Below, one piece after another: positions 51,620-58,455 of a stretch of DNA of 58,455 nucleotides. Each line of letters opens with the position of its first letter. The first letter of the stretch is position 1. Made by a program: the position numbers and the translations under genes. Origin of the DNA: Sinorhizobium glycinis (GTDB lineage: Bacteria; Pseudomonadota; Alphaproteobacteria; Rhizobiales; Rhizobiaceae); assembly GCF_001651865.1 (NCBI RefSeq), contig NZ_LPUX01000049.1:1-58455 (forward strand), given 5' to 3'. The notes beneath the pieces were generated by a model. It ran no database searches. It saw only the letters and a program-made list of their open reading frames with translations, and was not told the origin of the DNA.

Positions 51620-53788
51620 ATGCAGGCCGTTGAATCGCAACCCGGCCCTTCTCTGACCGGCTTCACGACGGCGTTCAAGGAGATATGCATCTTCTTGAAC
51701 CGGCCGTCCTCCGATACCGTTCTTTATTCCGATGTGCCGTTCGATGCTCGATCGCCGAGTTTCGAGGAGGTGTCGCGTATCGCCTCCCGCGTCGGCCTCG
51801 AGGCGGAAATTGTCTCGCCGCGCGCGCTCGCAAACAGGGATTTCCTGTTCCCGCTGCTGCTCGTTTTTCGAGATGGTCGCGCGCTGCCAATCTTGGAGGA
51901 AGGCCTGGACGGTGCCCTTGGCCTTTCAAATTCGACGGCGTCCGGCGCCGGAGCTGTCCGGTTCTCGGACTTGCACCTCGCGCACGTGGCCTACGCCGTT
52001 TCCTTCTCTGCGACGTATTTGAACGTAGCAACGGGGCCGGGTGTTGGCGAAGCGCGCAGTATCGACCGTAAGCATTGGCTGACCTCGACGATCAGGCCCT
52101 TTTGGCAAGCTTACGCACAGGTCGCGGTGGCCGCTTTTTTCATCAATGTCCTTGCACTGGCAGCGCCGCTGTTCACGATGAACGTCTATGATCGCATTTT
52201 GCCCAACAAGGCGGTTGCGACGCTCTGGGTGCTGGCGCTTGGCATCGGCGCAGTGATCCTTTTCGACTTCCTGCTGAAAACAGTGCGTGCCGCGCTCATC
52301 GACTATGCCGGGCGCAAGGCGGATCTGAAGTTATCCTACATGCTGTTTGAGAAAATTCTGCATGCGACCCTCGCATCCAGGCCCCTCTCGACAGGCGAAT
52401 ACGCCAATCGGGCAATGCAGTACGAATTTGTGCGCGAGTTCTTCACTTCAACCACCATCAGCACACTCATCGACAGCCTTTTTGTCTTCGTTTTCATCGC
52501 TGCGGTCTACGCGGTAGCTGGATGGATTGCAGTTGTTCCGGCTATTGCCTTCGTTCTCAGCCTCAGCATCGGTTATGTCGCACAGCACAAGATCGGCAGT
52601 CGGGTCGCAGCCGCATCGAATGAATCCGCCCAGCGTCAGTCCCTGCTCGTCGAAACCATCAGCGCCATCGAAACGGTGAAAACGTTGCATTCGGAGAAGC
52701 AACTCCTGCGCCGATGGAACGAACTTGCCAAACACTCGTCGAATACCTCCGAGCAGATAAAGCAAGTTTCCTCCTGGGCCTCGCACGCGACGCAATTCGT
52801 GCAGCAGCTCGTCACCGTATGCATCGTTGTCGCCGGGGCTTACGAATTTACGGAGGGCAATATCTCTTCCGGCGCCATTATCGCCGCCAGCATGCTGGCG
52901 GGGCGTGCTGTCGCTCCCCTCGGACAGATCTCCATGACCCTCGCGCGTCTTCGCCAGGCGCTATTGTCGTTGAGAATCCTCAACTCCATAATGGAGCAAC
53001 CCGAGGACCGTCCCAACACGATCGGCTTCGTCAACCGGGACATCCGCGAGGGGAGTGTCGCCTTCGCCAATATGGAATTCGCCTATCCCGGAACGGACCA
53101 CAAGGTCCTGAATGGAGTGAACCTCACCATCGCAGCCGGCGAGCGCGTCGGCATCATCGGCCGTATCGGCTCCGGAAAAACCACAATCGGGCGCCTTTTG
53201 TCCGGACTCTATCCTCCAAGCTCGGGTCGAATTCTCCTTGACGGCGTTGATATCCGGCAATTGCATCCCTCCGTGGTACGTTCGGCTGTATCGTTCGTTT
53301 CCCAGAACTCCGACCTGTTCTCAGGCACGGTGAAGGAAAACCTCCAGATGGCCAATCCGACGGCTACGGACGAGGAGATGGTCGCGGCGGCGAAGCTTGC
53401 CGGGGTCGACGACTTCGTCTCCAACCACCCCCGAGGCTATGACATGCCGGTCGGCGAACGCGGCTCGCAGCTTTCCGGGGGACAGCGGCAGGCGGTGGCG
53501 ATCGCGCGGCTCCTGCTTCGCAAGCCGAAGATCGTCTTCCTCGACGAGCCGTCCGGCGCCATGGACATGGCCAGCGAGCGCGAACTGATCACCAGGCTAT
53601 CCAAGGTATTTGGCCGGGATGTAACCCTGTTGATCTCGACCCACCGACACAGCATGCTGCATCTTGTCGATCGGCTGCTGGTTCTCGACCGAGGACGCAT
53701 CGTCGCCGACGGCCCGAAGGCGCAAGTCATTGAACAACTGCAAAGGCGGCCCGGTTCGGCAGAGTCGGCGCGGGGGACAAGTCAATGA
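51620..53788 (+). CDS. lapB: T1SS ABC exporter, LapB-like, with degenerate C39-like domain
   Basis: 722 residues. The first about 150 have the C39-like fold (FEEVSRIASRVGLEAEIVSPRAL; LPLLLVFRDG-type) but lack the catalytic D/N-C-G motif, as expected for RTX-adhesin exporters that do not cleave a leader. Transmembrane region about 160-460 (FINVLALAAPLFTMNVYDRILPN). The ATPase has Walker A GRIGSGKTT near 514, LSGGQRQ near 619, Walker B KIVFLDEPSGAMD near 637-650 and H-loop LISTHRHS. It exports a large adhesin from cytoplasm through HlyD and TolC. The gene follows TolC by 34 bp. Confidence 0.9.
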   Translation: MQAVESQPGPSLTGFTTAFKEICIFLNRPSSDTVLYSDVPFDARSPSFEEVSRIASRVGLEAEIVSPRALANRDFLFPLLLVFRDGRALPILEEGLDGALGLSNSTASGAGAVRFSDLHLAHVAYAVSFSATYLNVATGPGVGEARSIDRKHWLTSTIRPFWQAYAQVAVAAFFINVLALAAPLFTMNVYDRILPNKAVATLWVLALGIGAVILFDFLLKTVRAALIDYAGRKADLKLSYMLFEKILHATLASRPLSTGEYANRAMQYEFVREFFTSTTISTLIDSLFVFVFIAAVYAVAGWIAVVPAIAFVLSLSIGYVAQHKIGSRVAAASNESAQRQSLLVETISAIETVKTLHSEKQLLRRWNELAKHSSNTSEQIKQVSSWASHATQFVQQLVTVCIVVAGAYEFTEGNISSGAIIAASMLAGRAVAPLGQISMTLARLRQALLSLRILNSIMEQPEDRPNTIGFVNRDIREGSVAFANMEFAYPGTDHKVLNGVNLTIAAGERVGIIGRIGSGKTTIGRLLSGLYPPSSGRILLDGVDIRQLHPSVVRSAVSFVSQNSDLFSGTVKENLQMANPTATDEEMVAAAKLAGVDDFVSNHPRGYDMPVGERGSQLSGGQRQAVAIARLLLRKPKIVFLDEPSGAMDMASERELITRLSKVFGRDVTLLISTHRHSMLHLVDRLLVLDRGRIVADGPKAQVIEQLQRRPGSAESARGTSQ

Positions 53789-53824
53789 TCTCCCCTTTGC
53801 CCGCAAGCGAGTGCATCGCAATTC

Positions 53825-55123
53825 ATGCCGCGAGGATCCGGCATGCATGACACTCCACCCCTTGCAGCTCGCGCGGGACTGCTGGTCATCGGCCTCCTGA
53901 TCAGCACTTTCGTGGCATGGGCCGCTATCGCGGAGGTCGACGAGATCGCCCGCGGCGAGGGCAAGGTCATTCCGGTATCGAAGACCCAGATCATCCAGTC
54001 GAGTGAGCCCGGCATCGTTCGTGAGATCGCAGTTCAAGTCGGCCAGGTGGTTCGCCGCGGCGATCTCATCTTGCGGCTCGACGACACGGCGAGCGGCTCC
54101 TCGCTCGGCGAGCTGGAAGCCAAGTCGCGCTCCCTGCGGGCGCAAATAGCCCGCCTCGAGTTGGAGGAAACCGGCGCTTACACATCAAAGTACGAGTGCC
54201 CCGCGGACATTGCGCAAGCCGCGCCCGGCGTATGCACGAACGAGGAACTGTTGCTCCAGGCAAAGGCCGGCAACTTCAACAACAAGCTCTCGGTCATGCA
54301 GGCGCGGCTCGGACAGCGTCAAAAGGAACTCGCCGAAGCCCAGGCCAATATCACGCGCCTGACCGAAAGCCTGGCTGTCACTGAGCGTGAGCAGGAACTG
54401 CTGGCGCCTATGGTGAAGCGCAAGCTGGTCGCGCAGACGGAGCTGTTGCGGGTCGAAAAGGAATTAACCGACACCCGCGGGCAACTGGCGCTTTCGAGGG
54501 AAAGCGTCGGAAAGCTCGATGCCGCCGTCAACGAAGCCACCTTGCAGGTGACGGAGCTGTCTCTACAGCTCCGTCAGGAGGCTCTGGCCGAGAAAACAGA
54601 GGCGCTTTCGCAACTCTCGGTCATCGAGGAAACCATTCGCGGCGCGAGCAGCCGAGTTGCCAACACCGACATTCGCTCCCCGGTCGACGGCATCATCAAT
54701 ACGCTGGACGTCAATACTGTGGGGGCGTACGTGACGCCCGGCGCGGTGATTGGCGGCGTCGTCCCGACATCCGAAACACTCCTCATAGAGGCGCGCCTTT
54801 CTCCGCGCGACGTTGCTTTCGTGCGTACCGGGCAACCGGCTCTCATCAAGATCTCGGCCTACGACTTCTCGATTTATGGGGGCCTTGATGGCGAAGTCGA
54901 AACGGTCAGCGCGGACAGCCTGGTCGATCAAAATACCGGCGAGACCTATTATCTGGTGCGAGTCAAAACCGACAGGGCGGCACTGATGAAGGATGGACGG
55001 GAGTATGCGATCATGCCCGGCATGATTGCATCGGTCGATATCATGACCGGTAAAAAGACAATCCTCACCTATTTGATGAAGCCCATTAACAAGGCACGCG
55101 AGGAAGCCCTGCGGGAGCGCTAG
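53825..55123 (+). CDS. lapC: T1SS membrane-fusion protein, HlyD/LapC-like
   Basis: 432 residues. A cytoplasmic N-terminus is followed by one membrane helix (GLLVIGLLISTFVAWAAIAEV, about 18-38). Then come a lipoyl half (GIVREIAVQVGQVVRRGDLILRLDD), a long coiled-coil region (about 90-270) and the second lipoyl plus beta-barrel (SPVDGIINTLDVNTVGAYVTPG). It bridges the ABC exporter and TolC. A short possible frame overlaps just after the ABC stop, but the in-frame start at 53825 is best supported. Confidence 0.88.
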   Translation: MPRGSGMHDTPPLAARAGLLVIGLLISTFVAWAAIAEVDEIARGEGKVIPVSKTQIIQSSEPGIVREIAVQVGQVVRRGDLILRLDDTASGSSLGELEAKSRSLRAQIARLELEETGAYTSKYECPADIAQAAPGVCTNEELLLQAKAGNFNNKLSVMQARLGQRQKELAEAQANITRLTESLAVTEREQELLAPMVKRKLVAQTELLRVEKELTDTRGQLALSRESVGKLDAAVNEATLQVTELSLQLRQEALAEKTEALSQLSVIEETIRGASSRVANTDIRSPVDGIINTLDVNTVGAYVTPGAVIGGVVPTSETLLIEARLSPRDVAFVRTGQPALIKISAYDFSIYGGLDGEVETVSADSLVDQNTGETYYLVRVKTDRAALMKDGREYAIMPGMIASVDIMTGKKTILTYLMKPINKAREEALRER

Positions 55124-55130
55124 ATCTAGC

Positions 55131-55739
55131 ATGACGGAGCCTTCTGCAGCCTCGTCCGCAGAAAAACTGTGGGCACTTAAGTTCCGGGTCGTCACGGTCG
55201 CAGGACAGCGAAAGGGAATCAAGCTCGAGGAAATCTACTGGTCCAGTCTTTCCGAACTTGCCGCCCACAGAGGCTGCAGACTTGCCGATATCGTCGCCGA
55301 GGCCGAAACCGCCCTGACCGGCGAAGGCAATCTGACTGCCAGATTACGCCTTGTCGCAACAAGCTACCTGCGCGAACAGCTGTCGAGCGCCAGACAGCGC
55401 AGTGAACTCTCGGTCATCGCGGGCCAGGTGCGCGCTTGTCCATCGCCAGCCTTCGCGCTGAGTGGAGACAAGCGCATCATTGCTTACAATCCCGCGTTCC
55501 TGACCTTCGTTCAGTCGCGCTTTTTCAGGGTTCAGCCCTCCGCACCGGCACAGAGCCTGCGACTTTCTTTCGACATTCAGTTCTCCCAGCTCGTCGAGCG
55601 ATTGAAAGCCGCTCCCGGTGAACCACAGCCGGCGGGTTTCACAATTGGAATCAACGAGCATGTCACTCGCGGACGGCTGAATGCTGCACTTGCCTCGTTA
55701 TTCGATCACGACGTCGTAATCGGCTTCATCCTGGCGTGA
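55131..55739 (+). CDS. Ribbon-helix-helix protein with PAS-like C-terminus, in the adhesin operon
   Basis: 202 residues, starting 7 bp after the HlyD gene. Residues about 17-62 (FRVVTVAGQRKGIKLEEIYW, then SSLSELAAHRGCRLADIVAE) match the RHH_4-type ribbon-helix-helix DNA-binding fold. Residues about 105-185 (PAFALSGDKRIIAYNPAFLTFVQSR) resemble a PAS sensor. DNA binding is inferred from the fold. A role as operon-linked regulator of the adhesin is suggested by TATGC(A) half-site clusters upstream of the adhesin start. It is not one of the known Lap components. Confidence 0.72.
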   Translation: MTEPSAASSAEKLWALKFRVVTVAGQRKGIKLEEIYWSSLSELAAHRGCRLADIVAEAETALTGEGNLTARLRLVATSYLREQLSSARQRSELSVIAGQVRACPSPAFALSGDKRIIAYNPAFLTFVQSRFFRVQPSAPAQSLRLSFDIQFSQLVERLKAAPGEPQPAGFTIGINEHVTRGRLNAALASLFDHDVVIGFILA

Positions 55740-55758
55740 TTGCGCGGTATGCGGTCTA

Positions 55759-56655
55759 TCAAAGGCCCCCTTCCCCTGGCATGACGTCAAGCGAAGGGGC
55801 GGCTGCGATCTTGCTCCCCGTGGCCTTGATGCCATGGATCCACGTACGTTCCGCGCTTACCGAATACAGAGGTTGGTAGTTGGGCAGGGCAATGTCCAGC
55901 TTCACGTCGTCGCTCAAGTTATCGAGAATGAAGTTGCCCTGACTCGTCGTCACCGAAAGCACTGCGTGGTAAAGATTGCGTCGCGTGTCGCGAAGCACGA
56001 CTATGGACATGGCCTGCGGCGGCAGTCCGGCTTCCTTGAGGGTCGCCATCTTGAGAATTGCGTAATCTTCGCAGTCGCCCTTGCCGCGAACGAGAATCTC
56101 GCGCGGCAATGCCCAATGGTCCATCGAGCCATAATTCTCTGCGTCCGGCTGATAGCGCACAAGCGTGTTCACGGCGCGATTGACGCTGTTGAGCTTCTGC
56201 CGAAAACTGCCGGAGGTGGAACCATCGATCGCGGCGCGAAGACTTTTCTTCGCCATGCATTCGCCCAAGCCTTTGCAATCCTTCAAATTGGCGGTCGCTA
56301 TTTCGGGAAATACCGCCTGCCACTTCCGCGCGGCGGGTATGGACGATACGCGGAACGCCACCGACTGGAACACGGCCGGACCGCTGGTGGGCGTCGCTTT
56401 TTGGCGGCGTGGTGTCGGGGGAACGATTGCTGCCATCCGTTGCGGCGGAGCCTTGACAGTTTTCACCGCCGGCAGACCATCGATTGCCCTGACTGCGGAA
56501 TCCGCAGGCGCCACGGAACTGATCATGTGCTGCATTGGACCAAAGTAGGCGGCGCCGGCTTGAGCGGCCCAAGCAGCAGGCGCCGATAGCGTAGCTGCGG
56601 CAAGGATCAACGCCCTCGTCAGTACCTTGCCGCGTGCCCGAATTTTCTTGTCCAT
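55759..56655 (-). CDS. lapG: LapG-type periplasmic transglutaminase-like cysteine protease
   Basis: 298 residues with a long signal peptide (RARGKVLTRALILAAATLSA; cleavage near AWA-AQA). The BTLCP core has a complete triad: Cys195 in KGDCEDYAILK, His230 in NLYHAVLSV and Asp245 in FILDNLSDD. The DCED segment also provides the Ca-binding acidic residues seen in LapG. Unlike short LapG (about 210 aa) it has an extra Pro/Ala-rich stretch after the signal (about 35-100). In Pseudomonas LapG cleaves LapA in the periplasm, releasing the adhesin. Here it is divergent from the adhesin and convergent with the RHH/PAS gene. Confidence 0.9.
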   Translation of the reverse strand: MDKKIRARGKVLTRALILAAATLSAPAAWAAQAGAAYFGPMQHMISSVAPADSAVRAIDGLPAVKTVKAPPQRMAAIVPPTPRRQKATPTSGPAVFQSVAFRVSSIPAARKWQAVFPEIATANLKDCKGLGECMAKKSLRAAIDGSTSGSFRQKLNSVNRAVNTLVRYQPDAENYGSMDHWALPREILVRGKGDCEDYAILKMATLKEAGLPPQAMSIVVLRDTRRNLYHAVLSVTTSQGNFILDNLSDDVKLDIALPNYQPLYSVSAERTWIHGIKATGSKIAAAPSLDVMPGEGGL

Positions 56656-57059
56656 CGCATCATCCCACGGTTGAATGACGCGACCTTACGATCGAAAAGA
56701 AAAACTCACGTAAATTTGCAGGGATTACTTATCACTTCAGTGCGCAATACAATTTGCATAAAATTTTATTCATTTTTTTCCTAGCAACAGATCTCCGCGC
56801 CGACTATAACGGAGAGTTCATCTGATATCCCTGGGAGCGGGGCGTCGATAACGCGGTCCTTTTCCCCGGCGACTCCGGGATGACCTGTCCGCTTTATAGC
56901 ACTTATGCATAACCTGATATGCACATTGGACGAACTGCCAAAGATTTTCTGCATATTGTACATATTATAATATGCCTTCACCCGGTTAGCTCCGCGCGCA
57001 AGAATTGATTCCAATGAAAGCCTGTGTTTACTTGCGCTGAATTCTTGGGGGATTTTCTC
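56656..57059. promoter_or_regulatory. Control region between LapG-like protease and adhesin with TATGC(A) half-site cluster
   Basis: 404 bp, AT-rich. It contains TGCATA (56755-56760), the perfect palindrome TTATGCATAA (56903-56912), TATGCA (56918-56923), and the inverted pair GCATATT/AATATGC (56951-56957 with 56969-56975, 11-bp spacer). Repeated short half-sites are the usual targets of ribbon-helix-helix proteins. TTGGGGGA lies about 7 nt before the adhesin start. Confidence 0.6.
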
Positions 57060-58455
57060 ATGACAACCGAAGGTATTGTTCTTTCTGGCGCCACCAATAC
57101 GACCGCGGCTGAAAACATCGTAGCCAGCGACGGGCGTGTCGCGGGGGACGAACTCTTGCTCAGCCAGGCGCAAACGAACCAACCTTCGGAGCCCCAGCTC
57201 CTTGACCCTGCCACCGGAGCACCCGTTACCGATCCAAGAAACGGGGGGCCTGCTCCAGCAATGCCTGAGACGGTCAGTGCCGATGCCGCCAATGTCGTTC
57301 GGCTTCCGGTGGGTGCATCGCTCGAAAATATAAAGGTCGTCGGTGGCGATATCGTGCTCGAACAGCCGGATGGCACGACGATCAAGATATTGAATGCGGC
57401 GCTGAATATTCCGACCTTCGTCATCGGAGATGCCGAGATTCCCAAAGAGACGCTGGTGGCCGTTCTCGAAGGAAACGGCATCAACGTTGCAGCGGGTCCG
57501 GATGGCACGATCAGTGTCGCGTCGAATCAGAGCAGTGGCGGCAATTTTTCCGATAACACGGGTGAGATCGGAGACGCCGGCCTTGTCATCGGATTGCTCG
57601 ATGCGACCGAGCTTCAATTCGATACCGCGGCCGGCGAAGACCTGGTAAATGCACTGCTCGATTCCAACGACGCGCCGGTCATCGAGGCGACGGCGAGCGG
57701 CGCAGTCACCGAGGACGTTGCGGTTGTCGACGGCAACCTGACGGTGAGCGGCACGATCGGCTTGTCCGATGCCGATGCCAACGAGACGCTGACTGTGACG
57801 AGCGCGCCTTCCGGCCAGCCGAGCTGGAGCGGCGGCTCGCTGACCGCGGCGCAGATCGACACGCTGACCTCCGGCTTTACCGCGACGGCGGGCGGCTGGA
57901 GCTACGAGGTGCCGAACGCCCTGGTGCAGTTCCTCGACGCCGGTGAGACGATCACCCTCTCCTTCGAGGTCACCGTCACCGACGACGACGGCGCCACCGA
58001 CACCGAGACCGTCACGGTAACGATCAACGGCACCAACGACGCGCCGGTGATCGAGGCGACGGCGAGCGGTGCGGTCACCGAGGACGTTGCGGTTGTCGAC
58101 GGCAACCTGACGGTGAGCGGCACGGTCGGCCTGTCCGACGTCGATGCCAACGAGACGCTCACTGTGACGAGCGCGCCGTCCGGCCAGCCGAACTGGAGCG
58201 GCGGCTCGCTAACCGCGGCGCAGATCGACACGCTGACCTCCGGCTTCACCGCGGCGTCGAGCGGCTGGAGCTACGAGGTGCCGAACGCCGTTGTGCAGTT
58301 CCTCGGCGCCGGCGAGACGCTCACCCTCTCCTTCACCGTCACCGTCACCGACGACAACGGCGCCGTTGATACCGAGACGGTGACGATCACCGTCACCGGC
58401 ACCAACGACGCGCCGGTGATCGGCGAAGCCTCGCAGACGAGCGGCGCGGTCACCG
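57060..58455 (+). CDS. Giant Lap-like adhesin, N-terminal part (3' truncated by window edge)
   Basis: 465 residues visible, open to the window end. Residues about 75-185 form a beta-rich N-terminal module of the retention-module/BapA-prefix type (RLPVGASLENIKVVGGDIVL). It is followed by QFDTAAGEDLVNALLD, with TAAG at 189-192 (57624-57635), the known LapG cleavage motif. From about residue 203 two 123-residue VCBS-type repeats (period 369 bp, starts about 57666 and 58035) and the beginning of a third follow, each ending in NDAPV. No signal peptide is present, as expected for T1SS. It is divergent from a LapG-like protease and near T1SS genes, so it is very likely the substrate of both. Confidence 0.9.
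   Translation, partial: MTTEGIVLSGATNTTAAENIVASDGRVAGDELLLSQAQTNQPSEPQLLDPATGAPVTDPRNGGPAPAMPETVSADAANVVRLPVGASLENIKVVGGDIVLEQPDGTTIKILNAALNIPTFVIGDAEIPKETLVAVLEGNGINVAAGPDGTISVASNQSSGGNFSDNTGEIGDAGLVIGLLDATELQFDTAAGEDLVNALLDSNDAPVIEATASGAVTEDVAVVDGNLTVSGTIGLSDADANETLTVTSAPSGQPSWSGGSLTAAQIDTLTSGFTATAGGWSYEVPNALVQFLDAGETITLSFEVTVTDDDGATDTETVTVTINGTNDAPVIEATASGAVTEDVAVVDGNLTVSGTVGLSDVDANETLTVTSAPSGQPNWSGGSLTAAQIDTLTSGFTAASSGWSYEVPNAVVQFLGAGETLTLSFTVTVTDDNGAVDTETVTITVTGTNDAPVIGEASQTSGAVT
57624..57635 (+). other. Predicted LapG cleavage site TAAG in the adhesin
   Basis: Codons ACC GCG GCC GGC encode T189-A190-A191-G192, between the N-terminal module and the first VCBS repeat. LapG of Pseudomonas cleaves LapA between the two alanines of a TAAG motif. 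A second AAG (V-A-A-G at 143-146) lies inside the module and is the less likely site. Confidence 0.7.
57666..58455 (+). repeat. 369-bp VCBS coding repeats (two full copies, third begins)
   Basis: Copies begin at about 57666, 58035 and 58404 (marker AACGACGCGCCGGT). Period is exactly 369 bp (123 codons). The first two are highly similar at DNA level; the third diverges immediately after NDAPVI. Confidence 0.88.

Overview
The window looks like chromosomal or chromid DNA of an alphaproteobacterium of the Rhizobiaceae, most likely Sinorhizobium/Ensifer. The evidence is high GC, many stacked ABC uptake operons, a coxMNOP-type alternative cytochrome oxidase, a betaine/N-methylproline demethylase, and a polyamine/guanidino-compound island. 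The genus is an inference. No rRNA, tRNA, CRISPR array, insertion sequence or replication gene was recognised.

Layout. (1) 1-2197: the 3' end of a giant repetitive T1SS/RTX surface protein. (2) 2273-3952: a probable quinone-detoxification pair (FMN reductase and ring-cleaving dioxygenase). (3) 4057-12219: a run of minus-strand genes with a polyamine-type ABC importer ending in a nitrilase-family amidase, a polar amino-acid importer without its ATPase, and an agmatinase/guanidinobutyrase-type ureohydrolase. A divergent LysR gene (12435) and an aminotransferase follow, then an aldehyde dehydrogenase, a small membrane protein, a transglutaminase-fold protein without its catalytic Cys, and a PuuB-like oxidase (to 19268). 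Together these suggest uptake and catabolism of polyamines and guanidino compounds. (4) 19386-25563: a FadR-type regulator, a cystathionine beta-lyase-like enzyme and a complete sugar-type ABC importer. (5) 25749-30725: cytochrome c and coxMNOP plus a subunit IV. (6) 31016-39056: an Rrf2 regulator and a sulfonate-sulfur cluster (SfnB-like protein, flavin reductase, FAD protein, ssuBCDA). Three copies of a CTTAGTAWAT motif lie in its control regions. (7) 39404-48368: methylamine/betaine chemistry (a FAD-GcvT demethylase, an XRE-cupin regulator and omega-aminotransferase, StcD-like N-methylproline demethylase, TetR, P5C reductase), with a scar of two gene fragments at about 42.1-42.4 kb. (8) 48782-58455: a small lipoprotein, a degenerate GGDEF protein and a Lap-like adhesin system. 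The Lap-like genes are TolC, a T1SS ABC exporter, an HlyD adaptor, an RHH/PAS-like protein, a LapG-type periplasmic protease, and the 5' end of a giant adhesin.

The most interesting part is the right end. The divergent LapG-like protease has an intact Cys-His-Asp triad. The adhesin carries a TAAG motif, the known LapG cleavage signature, between its N-terminal module and its first repeat. No LapD is visible. Instead the neighbourhood has a membrane-bound GGDEF protein with a dead active site (GPASF) and an intact RxxD I-site, and an operon-encoded ribbon-helix-helix protein. The adhesin promoter region contains a cluster of TATGC(A)-type half-sites. The two window edges cut giant repeat proteins in the same orientation: the N-terminal half is on the right and the C-terminal T1SS half on the left.
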